Assembly (NCBI RefSeq): GCF_008704935.1
Contig: NZ_CP023692.1
Coordinates: 1,736,001-1,800,000, forward strand
Origin: Streptomyces vinaceus
Lineage (GTDB): Bacteria > Actinomycetota > Actinomycetes > Streptomycetales > Streptomycetaceae
Length of the DNA stretch: 64,000 nucleotides
Direction: 5' to 3'
Under the pieces are notes generated by a model that saw nothing but the letters and a program-made list of their open reading frames with translations, did no database searches and was not told where the DNA came from. Shown here piece after piece: positions 9,009-17,560 of the stretch; position 1 is the stretch's first letter; each line of letters opens with the position of its first letter. A program made the position numbers and the translations under genes.

Positions 9009-9036
9009 AGAACCAGCCACTCGAAAGTGTGTCTTA
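9009..9036 (+). promoter_or_regulatory. ECF sigma-E-type promoter for the LCP gene
   Basis: AGAACC (9009-9014), 16 nt, then GTCTTA (9031-9036). This is close to the GGAAC / GTC pattern of Streptomyces sigma-E promoters. The predicted transcript starts about 30 nt before the LCP ATG. Sigma-E controls cell-envelope stress genes, and LCP genes are known targets in this genus. Confidence 0.5.
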
Positions 9037-9073
9037 TGATGCACCCCATCGATAATAGAAGGGCCCTGCTTCC

Positions 9074-10141
9074 ATGACCGACCTGCCCTCTGCCACCCCT
9101 CCTTCCTCCCGGCGGCGCGGGCGGCGGCGCGGCGGCAGGCGCGCCCTGCGGATCGTGCTGCTGACGGTGGCCCTGCTCGTCCTCGCCGCCGGGGGCGCGG
9201 GCTGGTGGGCGTACAGCCACCTCAACGGCAACATCGACAGCGTCGACCTCGACCAGGCCCTCGGCGACAACCGCCCGAAGAAGGTCGTCGCGGGCGCGCA
9301 GAACGTCCTCGTACTCGGCTCCGACTCGCGCGCGGGCGCCAACGGGGACCTCGACCACGGCGACGTGAGCGGCGCCCGCTCGGACACCGCCATGCTGGTG
9401 CACATACCCGAGGGCCGGTCCAAGGCCACCGCGGTGAGCATCCCGCGCGACACCCTGATCAGCCGGCCCGAATGCAAGGACGCGGACGGCAAGACGGTCA
9501 AGCCGGCGAACCGGGTCATGTTCAACTCCGTCTACTCGCTGGCCGGTCCGGCCTGCGTGGTCAAGACCGTGGAGGAGATGTCCGGGATCCGTGTGGACCA
9601 CTTCGTCGAGGTGGACTTCGCCGGGTTCAAGGGCCTGGTGGACGCCCTCGGCGGGGTCACCGTCACCCTGGACAAGCCCATGAGCGGGGCGAAGGGCGGG
9701 CTCAAGCTGGACGCCGGCACGCACCGGCTGAACGGCACCGATTCGCTCAAGTTCGTCCGTACCCGCTACGGCTACGGGGACGGCAGCGACCTCGGGCGCA
9801 TAGGCCTCCAGCAGCAGTTCATGATGGCCATGCTCTCGGAGATCAAGAAGCAGGACGCCCTCGGCAACCCGGCCCGGCTCTACAAGCTGGCCGACGCCGG
9901 CACCAAGTCCCTGACGACCGACTCCGACCTGGCCTCCCTCACCTCTCTGGCCGACTTCGCCCAGAGCATGAAGGGCGTGGACCCGGACACCATGGAGACG
10001 ATCATGCTCCCGGTCGCCTACGACAAGGTGGACCCGAACCGCGTGATCGTCGCCGAACCGCAGGCGGGCAAGCTCTGGGAAGCCCTGCGCACCGACCAGA
10101 AGATCCCGGCGGAGGCCAAGAACTCCCCCGCCAAGGGCTGA
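9074..10141 (+). CDS. LytR-CpsA-Psr (LCP) family polymer-peptidoglycan ligase
   Basis: 355 residues: short basic cytoplasmic N-terminus, one transmembrane helix (residues about 20-45), then an extracellular LCP domain. Conserved marks are NVLVLGSDSR near 80, GARSDTAMLVHI, VSIPRDTLI near 122, and KFVRTRYGYGDGSDLGRIGLQQQF with its Arg-rich active site. LCP enzymes move polyprenyl-linked polymers such as teichoic acids onto peptidoglycan. It is near, but not in the same operon as, the wall-polymer genes and has its own sigma-E-type promoter. AGAAGG lies 11 nt before the ATG. A strong bidirectional hairpin follows the stop. Confidence 0.88.
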   Translation: MTDLPSATPPSSRRRGRRRGGRRALRIVLLTVALLVLAAGGAGWWAYSHLNGNIDSVDLDQALGDNRPKKVVAGAQNVLVLGSDSRAGANGDLDHGDVSGARSDTAMLVHIPEGRSKATAVSIPRDTLISRPECKDADGKTVKPANRVMFNSVYSLAGPACVVKTVEEMSGIRVDHFVEVDFAGFKGLVDALGGVTVTLDKPMSGAKGGLKLDAGTHRLNGTDSLKFVRTRYGYGDGSDLGRIGLQQQFMMAMLSEIKKQDALGNPARLYKLADAGTKSLTTDSDLASLTSLADFAQSMKGVDPDTMETIMLPVAYDKVDPNRVIVAEPQAGKLWEALRTDQKIPAEAKNSPAKG

Positions 10142-10160
10142 CGGCACGCCCCCGCACGCG

Positions 10161-10196
10161 AGCGGGTCGTACGGGAGGACTCCCGTACGACCCGCT
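10161..10196. terminator. Bidirectional terminator between LCP and permease genes
   Basis: Perfect 16-bp arms (10161-10176 and 10181-10196) around GGAC, between convergent genes. Confidence 0.8.
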
Positions 10197-10246
10197 TCCT
10201 CGTGTCCCGGGCGGGCCCACCGCGCCCGGCGCCCTGGTACTCCGCG

Positions 10247-11743
10247 TCAGTACTCCGCTTCCTGGCCGGACCTGCCGAGGCGGCTGTGCGAGCGTCCGTA
10301 GGCGAAGTAGACGACGATGCCGATCACCATCCAGACGCCGAACCGGATCCACGTCTCGGCCGGCAGGTTGAGCATCAGCCAGAACGAGGCCGCGATGGAC
10401 AGGATCGGGATCAGCGGCACCCACGGGGTGCGGAACGCCCGGTGCAGGTCGGGGCGGGTCTTGCGCAGGATGATCACGCCGAGGGCGACGAGCACGAAGG
10501 CGAACAGCGTGCCGATGTTCACGAGTTCCGCCAGCTTCTCCAGGCTGGTGAAGCCCGCGACGACGGCGATGATCCCGCCGAGCAGGATGGTCGCGCGGTA
10601 CGGCGTGCGGTACTTGGGGTGGGTGACGGAGAAGACGCGCGGCAGCAGTCCGTCACGGCTCATCGCGAAGAACACGCGGGTCTGGCCGAGCAGCAGGATC
10701 ATGCTCACGGTGATCAGACCGACGGCCGCCCCGAGACTGATGGCACCGGAGAAGAAGGGCTGGTTCACCGACTTGAAGGCCTCGGCCAGGGGCGCGGTCG
10801 GCGACATCTGCGAGTACTTCTGCATGCCGGTGACCACCAGCGTCACGGCGACGTACAGGAAGGTGCAGATCAGCAGCGAGCCGAGGATGCCGCGGGGCAT
10901 GTCCCGCTGCGGGTTCCTGGTCTCCTCGGCCGCCGTGGCCACGACGTCGAAGCCGATGAAGGCGAAGAAGATGAGGGAGGCCGCCGTGAAGATGCCCATG
11001 ACGCCGAAGTTGGTGGGCGCGTAGCCGAAGAGGAGCTGGACCAGTGGCGCGTGGAGGCCGTTGCCCGCCTCCTGTGGCTGGGCCGGCGGGATGAACGGCG
11101 AGTAGTTGTCGGCCTTGATGAAGAACAGGCCCGCGACGATGACCAGCAGGACCACGAACACCTTGATCGCGACCACGATCGCCGTGATCCGCGCCGACAG
11201 CTTCGTCCCGACGACCAGGATCACGGTCAGGACCAGGATCAGCAGGAAGGCCAGCAGGTCGAAGCTGCCTCCCGCGTCCGGTCCCTCCAGCGCCTTGGGC
11301 AGGTCCCAGCCGAGGTTGGTGTGCATGAGGTGGCGCACGTAACCGGACCAGCCGACGGCCACGACCGCGGTGCCGAGCGCGAATTCGAGCACCAGGTCCC
11401 AGCCGATGATCCAGGCGGGCAGCTCGCCGATCGAGGCGTACGAGAACGTGTACGCCGATCCGGCCACCGGCACGGTGGACGCGAACTCCGCGTAGCAGAG
11501 CGCCGCGAGGGCGCAGACGATGCCCGCCGCGACGAAGGCCAGGGCGGTGGCGGGTCCGGCGTTGTTCCGGGCTGCGATGCCCGTGAGCACGAAGATGCCG
11601 GTGCCGATGATGACGCCCACACCGAAGACCGTCAGGTCCCAGGCGGAGAGCGACTTACGGAGCGCGTGTTCCGGCTCCTCCGTGTCGCGGATGGACTGCT
11701 CCACCGTCTTGGTGCGGAAGACGCTGTTCAGGTCCTTGCTCAC
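10247..11743 (-). CDS. APC-superfamily amino acid permease
   Basis: 498 residues, about 12 or more transmembrane helices, starting with a soluble N-terminus (RTKTVEQSIRDTEEPEHALRKSLSAWDL). TM1 has the APC signature GVGVIIGTGIFVLTG; later come FAGIGFDVVATAAEET-type sequence and SRDGLLPRVFSVTHPKYRTPY. This is the cationic amino acid/YhdG-like branch. GTG at 11743 was chosen because GGAGG lies 7 nt upstream and an upstream terminator lies inside any longer reading. The substrate is not determined. It is transcribed away from a dxs terminator, so it has its own promoter in 11744-11776 or reads through. Confidence 0.85.
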   Translation of the reverse strand: MSKDLNSVFRTKTVEQSIRDTEEPEHALRKSLSAWDLTVFGVGVIIGTGIFVLTGIAARNNAGPATALAFVAAGIVCALAALCYAEFASTVPVAGSAYTFSYASIGELPAWIIGWDLVLEFALGTAVVAVGWSGYVRHLMHTNLGWDLPKALEGPDAGGSFDLLAFLLILVLTVILVVGTKLSARITAIVVAIKVFVVLLVIVAGLFFIKADNYSPFIPPAQPQEAGNGLHAPLVQLLFGYAPTNFGVMGIFTAASLIFFAFIGFDVVATAAEETRNPQRDMPRGILGSLLICTFLYVAVTLVVTGMQKYSQMSPTAPLAEAFKSVNQPFFSGAISLGAAVGLITVSMILLLGQTRVFFAMSRDGLLPRVFSVTHPKYRTPYRATILLGGIIAVVAGFTSLEKLAELVNIGTLFAFVLVALGVIILRKTRPDLHRAFRTPWVPLIPILSIAASFWLMLNLPAETWIRFGVWMVIGIVVYFAYGRSHSRLGRSGQEAEY

Positions 11744-11776
11744 CGACGCACCTCCGACAGGTGACGACGTACGCGA

Positions 11777-11821
11777 ACGGGCCGGGAGGCCCACCCCTTC
11801 AAGGGTGATCTCCCGGCCCGT
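11777..11821 (-). terminator. Terminator after dxs
   Basis: Arms ACGGGCCGGGA (11777-11787) and TCCCGGCCCGT (11811-11821), with a smaller CACCC/GGGTG stem in the loop. It separates dxs from the permease gene. Confidence 0.7.
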
Positions 11822-11864
11822 GACGTGCAACCGCGCGACCGGTCGTGACCGGTTATCGCCGGAG

Positions 11865-13781
11865 TCAGTCGACGGCGGCCGCCGGCTCGCTGTCGTAGCG
11901 CCCGTCCAGCTTGGCGACCAGGCCCGTGACCTGCCGGGCGATGTCCGGAGCGGTCAGCCCGATCTCGGCCATGATCTCCTTGCGCAGGGCGTGGTCGAGG
12001 AAGCGCTGCGGGATGCCGAAGTCGCGCAGCGGTACGTCGACACCCGCGTCGCGCAGGGCCTGCGCCACGGCGGAGCCCACGCCGCCGGTACGGCCGTTGT
12101 CCTCGACCGTGACGACCACGCGGTGCCGCTCCGCGAGCGGGGCCAGGGCCTCGTCCACGGGCTTGACCCAGCGGGGGTCGACGACGGTCGTGGAGATGCC
12201 CTGCTTGTCGAGCAGGTCGGCGATCTCCAGGCACATCGGGGCGAGCGCGCCGACCGAGACGAGCAGTACGTCCGGCCGGGTGACCTCGGCCCCCGGGGCG
12301 CGCAGCACGTCCATGCCGCCGATCTTCCCGACGGCCGGGACGGCCGGGCCGACGACGCCCTTGGAGTAGCGCACGACGGTCGGGGCGTCCTTGACCTCGA
12401 CGGCCTCGCGCAGTTGCGCGCGCAGCTGCTCGGCGTCGCGGGGGGCGGCGAGCCGCAGACCGGGGACGACCTGGAGGATGGACATGTCCCACATGCCGTT
12501 GTGGGAGGCGCCGTCGTCGCCGGTGACGCCGGCGCGGTCCAGGACGAAGGTGACCCCGCACTTGTGCAGGGCCACGTCCATGAGGACCTGGTCGAAGGCG
12601 CGGTTGAGGAAGGTCGCGTACACCGCGAAGACCGGGTGGACGCCGCCGGTGGCGAGGCCCGCGGCGGAGGTCGCGGCGTGCTGCTCGGCGATGCCCACGT
12701 CGTAGATCCGGTCCGGGAACGTGTCCGCGAACTTCTTCAGGCCGACCGGGTGGAGCATGGCGGCGGTGATGCCGACGATGTCCGCGCGCTCGTGGCCGAG
12801 CTTGACCATCTCGTCGGCGAAGACGGAGGTCCAGCTGGCGGCGGCGGTCTTGACCGGCAGGCCGGTGTCCGGGTGGATCGGGCCGATCCCGTGGAAGCGG
12901 TCCGCCTCGTCCTGCTCGGCGTGCGTGTAGCCCCGGCCCTTCTGGGTGAGGCAGTGCACGATGACCGGGCCGCTGAAGCGCTTGGCGCGCTGCAGGGCGG
13001 ACTCCAGGGCCTCGATGTCGTGGCCGTCGATGGGGCCGATGTACTTCAGGCCCAGGTCCTCGAACATGCCCTGCGGGGCGATGAAGTCCTTGAGGCCCTT
13101 CTTGGCGCCGTGCAGGGTCTCGAAGAGGGGCTTCCCGACGACCGGGGTGCGCTCCAGGAGCTCCTTGCCGCGGGCCAGGAAGCGCTCGTAGCCGTCCGTG
13201 GTGCGCAGGGTGGCCAGGTGGTTCGCGAGACCGCCGATGGTGGGGCCGTACGAGCGCTCGTTGTCGTTGACGACGATGACCAGCGGGCGGTCCTTGGCGG
13301 CGGCGATGTTGTTCAGCGCCTCCCAGGCCATGCCGCCCGTCAGCGCGCCGTCGCCGATGACGGCGGCGACGTGGTGGTCCTCGCGGCCGAGCACCTCGTT
13401 GGCCTTGGCCAGACCGTCGGCCCAGCCCAGCACGGTGGAGGCGTGCGAGTTCTCGATGACGTCGTGGTCGGACTCGGCGCGCGAGGGGTAGCCGGACAGG
13501 CCGCCCTTGCTGCGCAGTCCGCCGAAGTCCTGGCGGCCCGTGAGCAGCTTGTGGACGTAGGCCTGGTGGCCGGTGTCGAAGAGGACCTTGTCCTTGGGCG
13601 AGTCGAAGACCCGGTGCAGGGCGATCGTCAGTTCGACCACCCCGAGGTTGGGGCCGAGGTGCCCGCCGGTCTTGGAGACGGCGTCGACGAGGAAGGACCT
13701 GATCTCGGCGGCGAGCTGGTCGAGCTCCTCCTGGCTGAGCCGGTCCAGATCGCGCGGTCCCTTGATGCGGGTCAGCAGCAC
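11865..13781 (-). CDS. dxs: 1-deoxy-D-xylulose-5-phosphate synthase
   Basis: 638 residues, full length for the family. It condenses pyruvate and glyceraldehyde 3-phosphate with thiamine diphosphate, the first step of the MEP isoprenoid route. Visible marks: [29 protein letters not shown], the ThDP motif [16 protein letters not shown], the catalytic Glu in VGIAEQHA (about residue 366) and [18 protein letters not shown]. The start is GTG at 13781 (protein begins [11 protein letters not shown]) with AAGGAGG 5 nt upstream; reading further upstream adds unconserved sequence. In S. coelicolor a dxs copy also sits beside the xylose transport genes, as I recall. Confidence 0.93.
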   Translation of the reverse strand: MLLTRIKGPRDLDRLSQEELDQLAAEIRSFLVDAVSKTGGHLGPNLGVVELTIALHRVFDSPKDKVLFDTGHQAYVHKLLTGRQDFGGLRSKGGLSGYPSRAESDHDVIENSHASTVLGWADGLAKANEVLGREDHHVAAVIGDGALTGGMAWEALNNIAAAKDRPLVIVVNDNERSYGPTIGGLANHLATLRTTDGYERFLARGKELLERTPVVGKPLFETLHGAKKGLKDFIAPQGMFEDLGLKYIGPIDGHDIEALESALQRAKRFSGPVIVHCLTQKGRGYTHAEQDEADRFHGIGPIHPDTGLPVKTAAASWTSVFADEMVKLGHERADIVGITAAMLHPVGLKKFADTFPDRIYDVGIAEQHAATSAAGLATGGVHPVFAVYATFLNRAFDQVLMDVALHKCGVTFVLDRAGVTGDDGASHNGMWDMSILQVVPGLRLAAPRDAEQLRAQLREAVEVKDAPTVVRYSKGVVGPAVPAVGKIGGMDVLRAPGAEVTRPDVLLVSVGALAPMCLEIADLLDKQGISTTVVDPRWVKPVDEALAPLAERHRVVVTVEDNGRTGGVGSAVAQALRDAGVDVPLRDFGIPQRFLDHALRKEIMAEIGLTAPDIARQVTGLVAKLDGRYDSEPAAAVD

Positions 13782-13935
13782 CCGTGCCTCCTTGCAGTTG
13801 CTTGCTGGTCTGTCGAGTCTAATGTTCCGCTCGCGGCAGCCGTCATCGGGCGGTCTCTGGCGGGTCACACCTTTGTCATACATGTACACACCGCCGCGAG
13901 GTCACACATCCCAAACGGGCGTATACCTGCACAGC

Positions 13936-13956
13936 TGTACGCACATTTGTACGCAC
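13936..13956 (-). promoter_or_regulatory. Direct repeats upstream of dxs
   Basis: TGTACGCAC occurs at 13936-13944 and 13948-13956, a 12-bp period, with a degenerate third unit just before. The location is about 155 nt upstream of the dxs start. A regulator-binding array is possible. Confidence 0.3.
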
Positions 13957-13958
13957 GG

Positions 13959-13991
13959 GTGCCCGGTGCCACACGAAGTGGCACCGGGCAC
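13959..13991 (-). terminator. Terminator of the xylose-type ABC operon
   Basis: Perfect 14-bp arms (13959-13972, 13978-13991) with loop ACGAA, 30 nt after the permease stop. Confidence 0.8.
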
Positions 13992-14021
13992 TGTGACCGT
14001 TCTTACCGCACGGGCGCGGTG

Positions 14022-15314
14022 TCAGGCGCGTCCGGCCGTCTTCTGGGTCTTGCGGGTGACCGAGTCGATCACCACGGTGGCCAGCAGAACCGCACCGGTG
14101 ATCATGTACTGGATCGGGGTCGCGATGCCCTGGAGAGCCAGACCGTACTGGATCGAGGTGATGACCATGACACCGAGGAGGGCGTTCCAGGTCCGGCCCC
14201 GGCCGCCGAAGAGGCTGGTGCCGCCGATCACGGCCGCCGCGATCACGTTCATCAGCAGGTCGCCGGCGCCGGCGCTCTGGTTGGCCGCCGCGATCTTGGA
14301 AGCCCAGAAGAGCCCGCCGATGGCGGCGAAGGTGCCCGCGATGGCGAAGACCGCGATGCGGATCCCGGCGACGTTGATGCCCGCACGCCGGGAGGCCTCG
14401 ACGCTGCCGCCGAGCGCGAAGACGTTGCGGCCGAACGAGGTACGGCGCAGGAGGAAGTCCGTGCCGACCAGCACCAGCACGAAGAGCACCACCGCGAGCG
14501 GGAGGCCCTTGTACTGGTTGAACACCGCGGCGGGGCCGAACGTGAACAGGGCCAGCAGGCCCGTGCGCAGGGCGATCTCGCTCATCGGGCGGGACGGGAC
14601 CCCCGCGGCCTCGCGGCGGCGGTTGTCGAAGAAGCTGGCCAGGAAGTACCCGATCACCGCGACCGCGGCGAGGCCGTAACCGGCCGCCACGTCCGTGAAG
14701 AAGTACGTGGTGAGCTGGCCCACCGGACCGTCGGGGTCGATGTTGATCGTGCCGTTGCTGCCGAGGATCTGCAGCATGGCGCCGGACCAGAAGAGCAGGC
14801 CCGACAGGGTGACCGCGAAGGCCGGTGCGCCGATCCTGGCGAAGAAGAAGCCGTGGATTGCGCCGATCAGGGCGCCGCCGGCGACCGCGGCCAGGATCGC
14901 CACCCACTGGTTGACCCCGTGGGTGACGGCCAGGACGGCGAAGATCGCACCCGAGACACCGCTGACGGAGCCGACCGAGAGGTCGATCTCGCCGAGCAGG
15001 AGCACGAAGATGATGCCCACGGCCATCATGCCGGTGGCGACCATCGTGATCGCGATGTTGGTGAGGTTCTCCGGGGACAGGAAGTTCGCGTTCAGCCCCT
15101 GGAAGATGGCCCAGATGATGACCAGGCCGATGACGACCGGGACGGATCCCAGGTCGCCGGCCTTCATCTTGCGGCCGAACTCGCTCAGGTAGCCGGACAG
15201 GCCCTGCTCGCGCACGAGCAGGCGCGGGTCCACCGCGGGGATGGCGTCCGCCGGCGCGGAGGGGTTGGCCAGCTGGGCCACCTCTTCCGCCGAGGTGTGG
15301 TGTTCGGTGCTCAC
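14022..15314 (-). CDS. xylH: Sugar ABC transporter permease, XylH-like
   Basis: 430 residues with about ten or more hydrophobic segments and the BPD_transp_2 pattern of ribose/xylose permeases (GIIFVLLLGEIDLSVGSVSGVSGAIFAVL, FARIGAPAFAVTLSGLLFWSGAML, GGRGRTWNALLGVMVI). The GTG start overlaps the ATPase stop (GTGA), so translation is coupled. It forms the membrane channel for the XylF/XylG partners upstream. The specificity label xylose rests on the ROK-xylFGH gene order that I recall for S. coelicolor rather than on a residue. Confidence 0.85.
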   Translation of the reverse strand: MSTEHHTSAEEVAQLANPSAPADAIPAVDPRLLVREQGLSGYLSEFGRKMKAGDLGSVPVVIGLVIIWAIFQGLNANFLSPENLTNIAITMVATGMMAVGIIFVLLLGEIDLSVGSVSGVSGAIFAVLAVTHGVNQWVAILAAVAGGALIGAIHGFFFARIGAPAFAVTLSGLLFWSGAMLQILGSNGTINIDPDGPVGQLTTYFFTDVAAGYGLAAVAVIGYFLASFFDNRRREAAGVPSRPMSEIALRTGLLALFTFGPAAVFNQYKGLPLAVVLFVLVLVGTDFLLRRTSFGRNVFALGGSVEASRRAGINVAGIRIAVFAIAGTFAAIGGLFWASKIAAANQSAGAGDLLMNVIAAAVIGGTSLFGGRGRTWNALLGVMVITSIQYGLALQGIATPIQYMITGAVLLATVVIDSVTRKTQKTAGRA

Positions 15315-16090
15315 TTCTGAGCCTCCCCAGTGCGGGCCGCGCGGCGGGTCACGGCGTTGTCCGTGGCTCCCGTGATGGCGGAGATGATCTCTTCCTGCGA
15401 CGTGTCCTTGACGTTGAAGACGCCGTTGTTGCGGCCCAGCCGCAGGACCGCCACCTTGTCGGCGACGGCCTTCACATCGGCCATGTTGTGGCTGATGAGG
15501 ATGACGGCGTGGCCGCGCTCGCGCAGCCGCTCCACCAGGTCGAGGACCTGGGCGGTCTGCTCGACGCCGAGGGCCGCCGTGGGCTCGTCGAGGATGACGA
15601 GCTTGGGCTCGCCGAGCATCGAACGGGCGATCGCCACGGTCTGGCGCTGGCCGCCGGAGAGCGAGGCGATGGGGATGCGGACACTGGGGATCCGGATGGA
15701 GAGGGTGGTCAGGAGCTCGCGGGCGCGGCGCTCCATCTCCACCTCGTCCAGGACACCGCGGCGCTTGAGCTCGCGGCCCAGGAAGAGGTTGCCGACGACG
15801 TCGATGTTGTCGCACAGCGCGAGGTCCTGGTAGACCGTCGCGATGCCCAGGTTCTGGGCGTCGTGGGGCTTGCCGATCGAGACCGGCTTGCCTTCCCACT
15901 CGATGACTCCGTCATCGATGGGGTGGACGCCGGCGATCGTCTTGACGAGCGTGGACTTGCCGGCGCCGTTGTCGCCGACCAGGGCGACCACCTCGCCGGA
16001 ATGGATCTCGAGCTCTACGTCGGTGAGCGCCTGGACGGCACCGAATCGCTTCGAGACCCCTCGCAACGCCAGCACGGGCGCAGCGGACAC
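15311..16090 (-). CDS. xylG: Sugar ABC transporter ATP-binding protein, XylG-like (single domain)
   Basis: 259 residues with one ATPase domain: Walker A GDNGAGKST, Q-loop region TVYQDLALCDNIDV, signature LSGGQRQ, Walker B LVILDEPTAAL and the H-loop ISHN. Enteric XylG/RbsA proteins have two ATPase halves in about 500 residues, so this protein must act as a homodimer. GTG at 16090 was chosen because AAGGAG lies 9 nt upstream; an in-frame ATG at 16099 touches the same AAGGAG and is less likely. It overlaps xylH by 4 nt and is separated from xylF by a stable hairpin. Confidence 0.87.
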   Translation of the reverse strand: MSAAPVLALRGVSKRFGAVQALTDVELEIHSGEVVALVGDNGAGKSTLVKTIAGVHPIDDGVIEWEGKPVSIGKPHDAQNLGIATVYQDLALCDNIDVVGNLFLGRELKRRGVLDEVEMERRARELLTTLSIRIPSVRIPIASLSGGQRQTVAIARSMLGEPKLVILDEPTAALGVEQTAQVLDLVERLRERGHAVILISHNMADVKAVADKVAVLRLGRNNGVFNVKDTSQEEIISAITGATDNAVTRRAARTGEAQK

Positions 16091-16173
16091 ATGAACCATC
16101 TCCTTCGCCGCCTGACCGGCGGGGATGTCGTGCAGTAAGTGCAGGAGCGGGGTGGGGTGGGGGAAATCGTTTC

Positions 16174-16223
16174 TGCCCGGCGCCCCGCGGGTGGCGGGGA
16201 AGGAGGGGGCGGGGCGCCGGGCA
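16174..16223 (-). terminator. Intra-operon hairpin between xylF and xylG
   Basis: Perfect 15-bp arms at 16174-16188 and 16209-16223 with a 20-nt loop. On the transcribed strand it is followed by GAAACGATTTCC. It would protect or terminate the xylF message so that binding protein exceeds transporter. Confidence 0.7.
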
Positions 16224-16327
16224 GGCGCGGGGGTCCCGGTGGACCGGAGGCCGCGGGGGCGGGCCTCCGACCGGCGGGACGACGGGCCTCGTGGGAGGCC
16301 GGGAGGCCCAGGGGAGGCCCGGGGGGC

Positions 16328-17443
16328 CTACTTCAGGCCGAGGGTGGTGCAGGCGGCCGCGTACTTGTCGGTGCAGATCTCGTCGGCCGTGTAGACGCCG
16401 TCCTTGATGACAGTGTCCTTGATGTTGTTCTTCGTCAGCGAGACGACGGGGACCAGGACCGACGGGACGCCCTTGGTGGTGGGGCTGTCGACCGTGGAGG
16501 TGGTGACACCGTCCAGCTTCTCGCCCTTGGCGAGCGCGACGGCCATCTTCGCGGCGGCCTCGGCCTCGGGGGCGTACGGCTTGTAGACGCTCATGAACTG
16601 CTCACCCGCGACGATGCGCTGCACACCGGCGAGCTCGGCGTCCTGGCCGGTGACCGGGGGCAGGGGGTCCATGCCGGCCGCCTTGAGGGCGGTGATGATG
16701 CCGCCGGCCATGCCGTCGTTGGCCGAGTAGACGCCGACGATCTTGTCCTTGCCGATCGCGGAGATCGCACCCGCCATGTTGGTGTTGGCGTTCTCCGGCT
16801 TCCACTCCTTGGTGTCGTACTCCTTGCCGACGGTCACCTTGCCGTCGAGGACGGAGTGCGCGCCCTTCTTGAAGAGGGCGGCGTTCGGGTCGGTGACCGA
16901 GCCGTTCATCATGACGATCTGGCCGGAGCCGGCCTTGTCGCCCAAGGCCTCCAGCAGGGCCTTGCCCTGGACCTTGCCGACCTCTTCGTTGTCGAAGGAG
17001 GTGTAGGCGTCGATCGGGCCCTCGGCGAGGCGGTCGTAGGCGACGACGGGGATGCCCGCGTCCTTGGCCTTCTTGACCGAGCCGGCGATGGCCTTGGAGT
17101 CCACCGCGTCGACGACCAGGACGTTCACCTTGTTGGTGATCATCGTGTCGACCTGGGAGTTCTGCGTGGTCGCGTCCTGCTTGGCGTTGGCGTAGACCAC
17201 CTCGGCCTTGCCGCCGGTGAGTTCGGCGACCTTCTTCTCGAAGAGCGGCTTGTCGAACTTCTCGTAACGCGCGGTCTGGTTCTCCGGCAGGAGCAGACCG
17301 ATCTTGATCGCGCCACCCGCGGCGGCGGAGCCGGACGCCTTCGGCTTCTCGCCGGCCTCCTTGGCGCTGCCACAGGCGGCAAGGGAAGCGGCCATGGCGG
17401 TGGCGGCTACGGCAACGGCGGCTCTGCGCATACGCGTGTTCAT
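16328..17443 (-). CDS. xylF: Sugar ABC transporter substrate-binding lipoprotein, XylF-like
   Basis: 371 residues. A lipoprotein signal (MNTRMRRAAVAVAATAMAAS, lipobox LAAC with Cys24) precedes a Peripla_BP_4 domain: IKIGLLLPENQTARYEKFDKP, VLVVDAVDSKAIAGSV, GIPVVAYDRLAEGPIDAYTSFDN and VYSANDGMAGGI. These are typical of xylose/glucose-binding proteins. AGGGAGG lies nine nt upstream of the ATG. The 5' leader contains two mutually exclusive hairpins. The encoded protein should capture sugar at the outer membrane face and feed XylGH. Confidence 0.88.
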   Translation of the reverse strand: MNTRMRRAAVAVAATAMAASLAACGSAKEAGEKPKASGSAAAGGAIKIGLLLPENQTARYEKFDKPLFEKKVAELTGGKAEVVYANAKQDATTQNSQVDTMITNKVNVLVVDAVDSKAIAGSVKKAKDAGIPVVAYDRLAEGPIDAYTSFDNEEVGKVQGKALLEALGDKAGSGQIVMMNGSVTDPNAALFKKGAHSVLDGKVTVGKEYDTKEWKPENANTNMAGAISAIGKDKIVGVYSANDGMAGGIITALKAAGMDPLPPVTGQDAELAGVQRIVAGEQFMSVYKPYAPEAEAAAKMAVALAKGEKLDGVTTSTVDSPTTKGVPSVLVPVVSLTKNNIKDTVIKDGVYTADEICTDKYAAACTTLGLK

Positions 17444-17463
17444 TTCCTGAACCTCCCTGACGA

Positions 17464-17510
17464 GGCCGCAACATTGCGGCCGAGGTGGACGTGAGTCAAC
17501 CTCGGCCGCA
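17464..17510 (-). promoter_or_regulatory. Competing hairpins / operator dyad in the xylF leader
   Basis: A perfect 12-bp inverted repeat (17475-17486 with 17499-17510) shares TGCGGCC with a second 7-bp hairpin (17464-17470 with 17475-17481). Only one can form at a time, and the second is close to the xylF Shine-Dalgarno. As DNA it could equally be an operator for the ROK regulator encoded just upstream. Confidence 0.5.
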
Positions 17511-17560
17511 GTTTGCCGTCAAGGAGTGAATCCTTAACGAGATGACAACGGTGCCATCCG

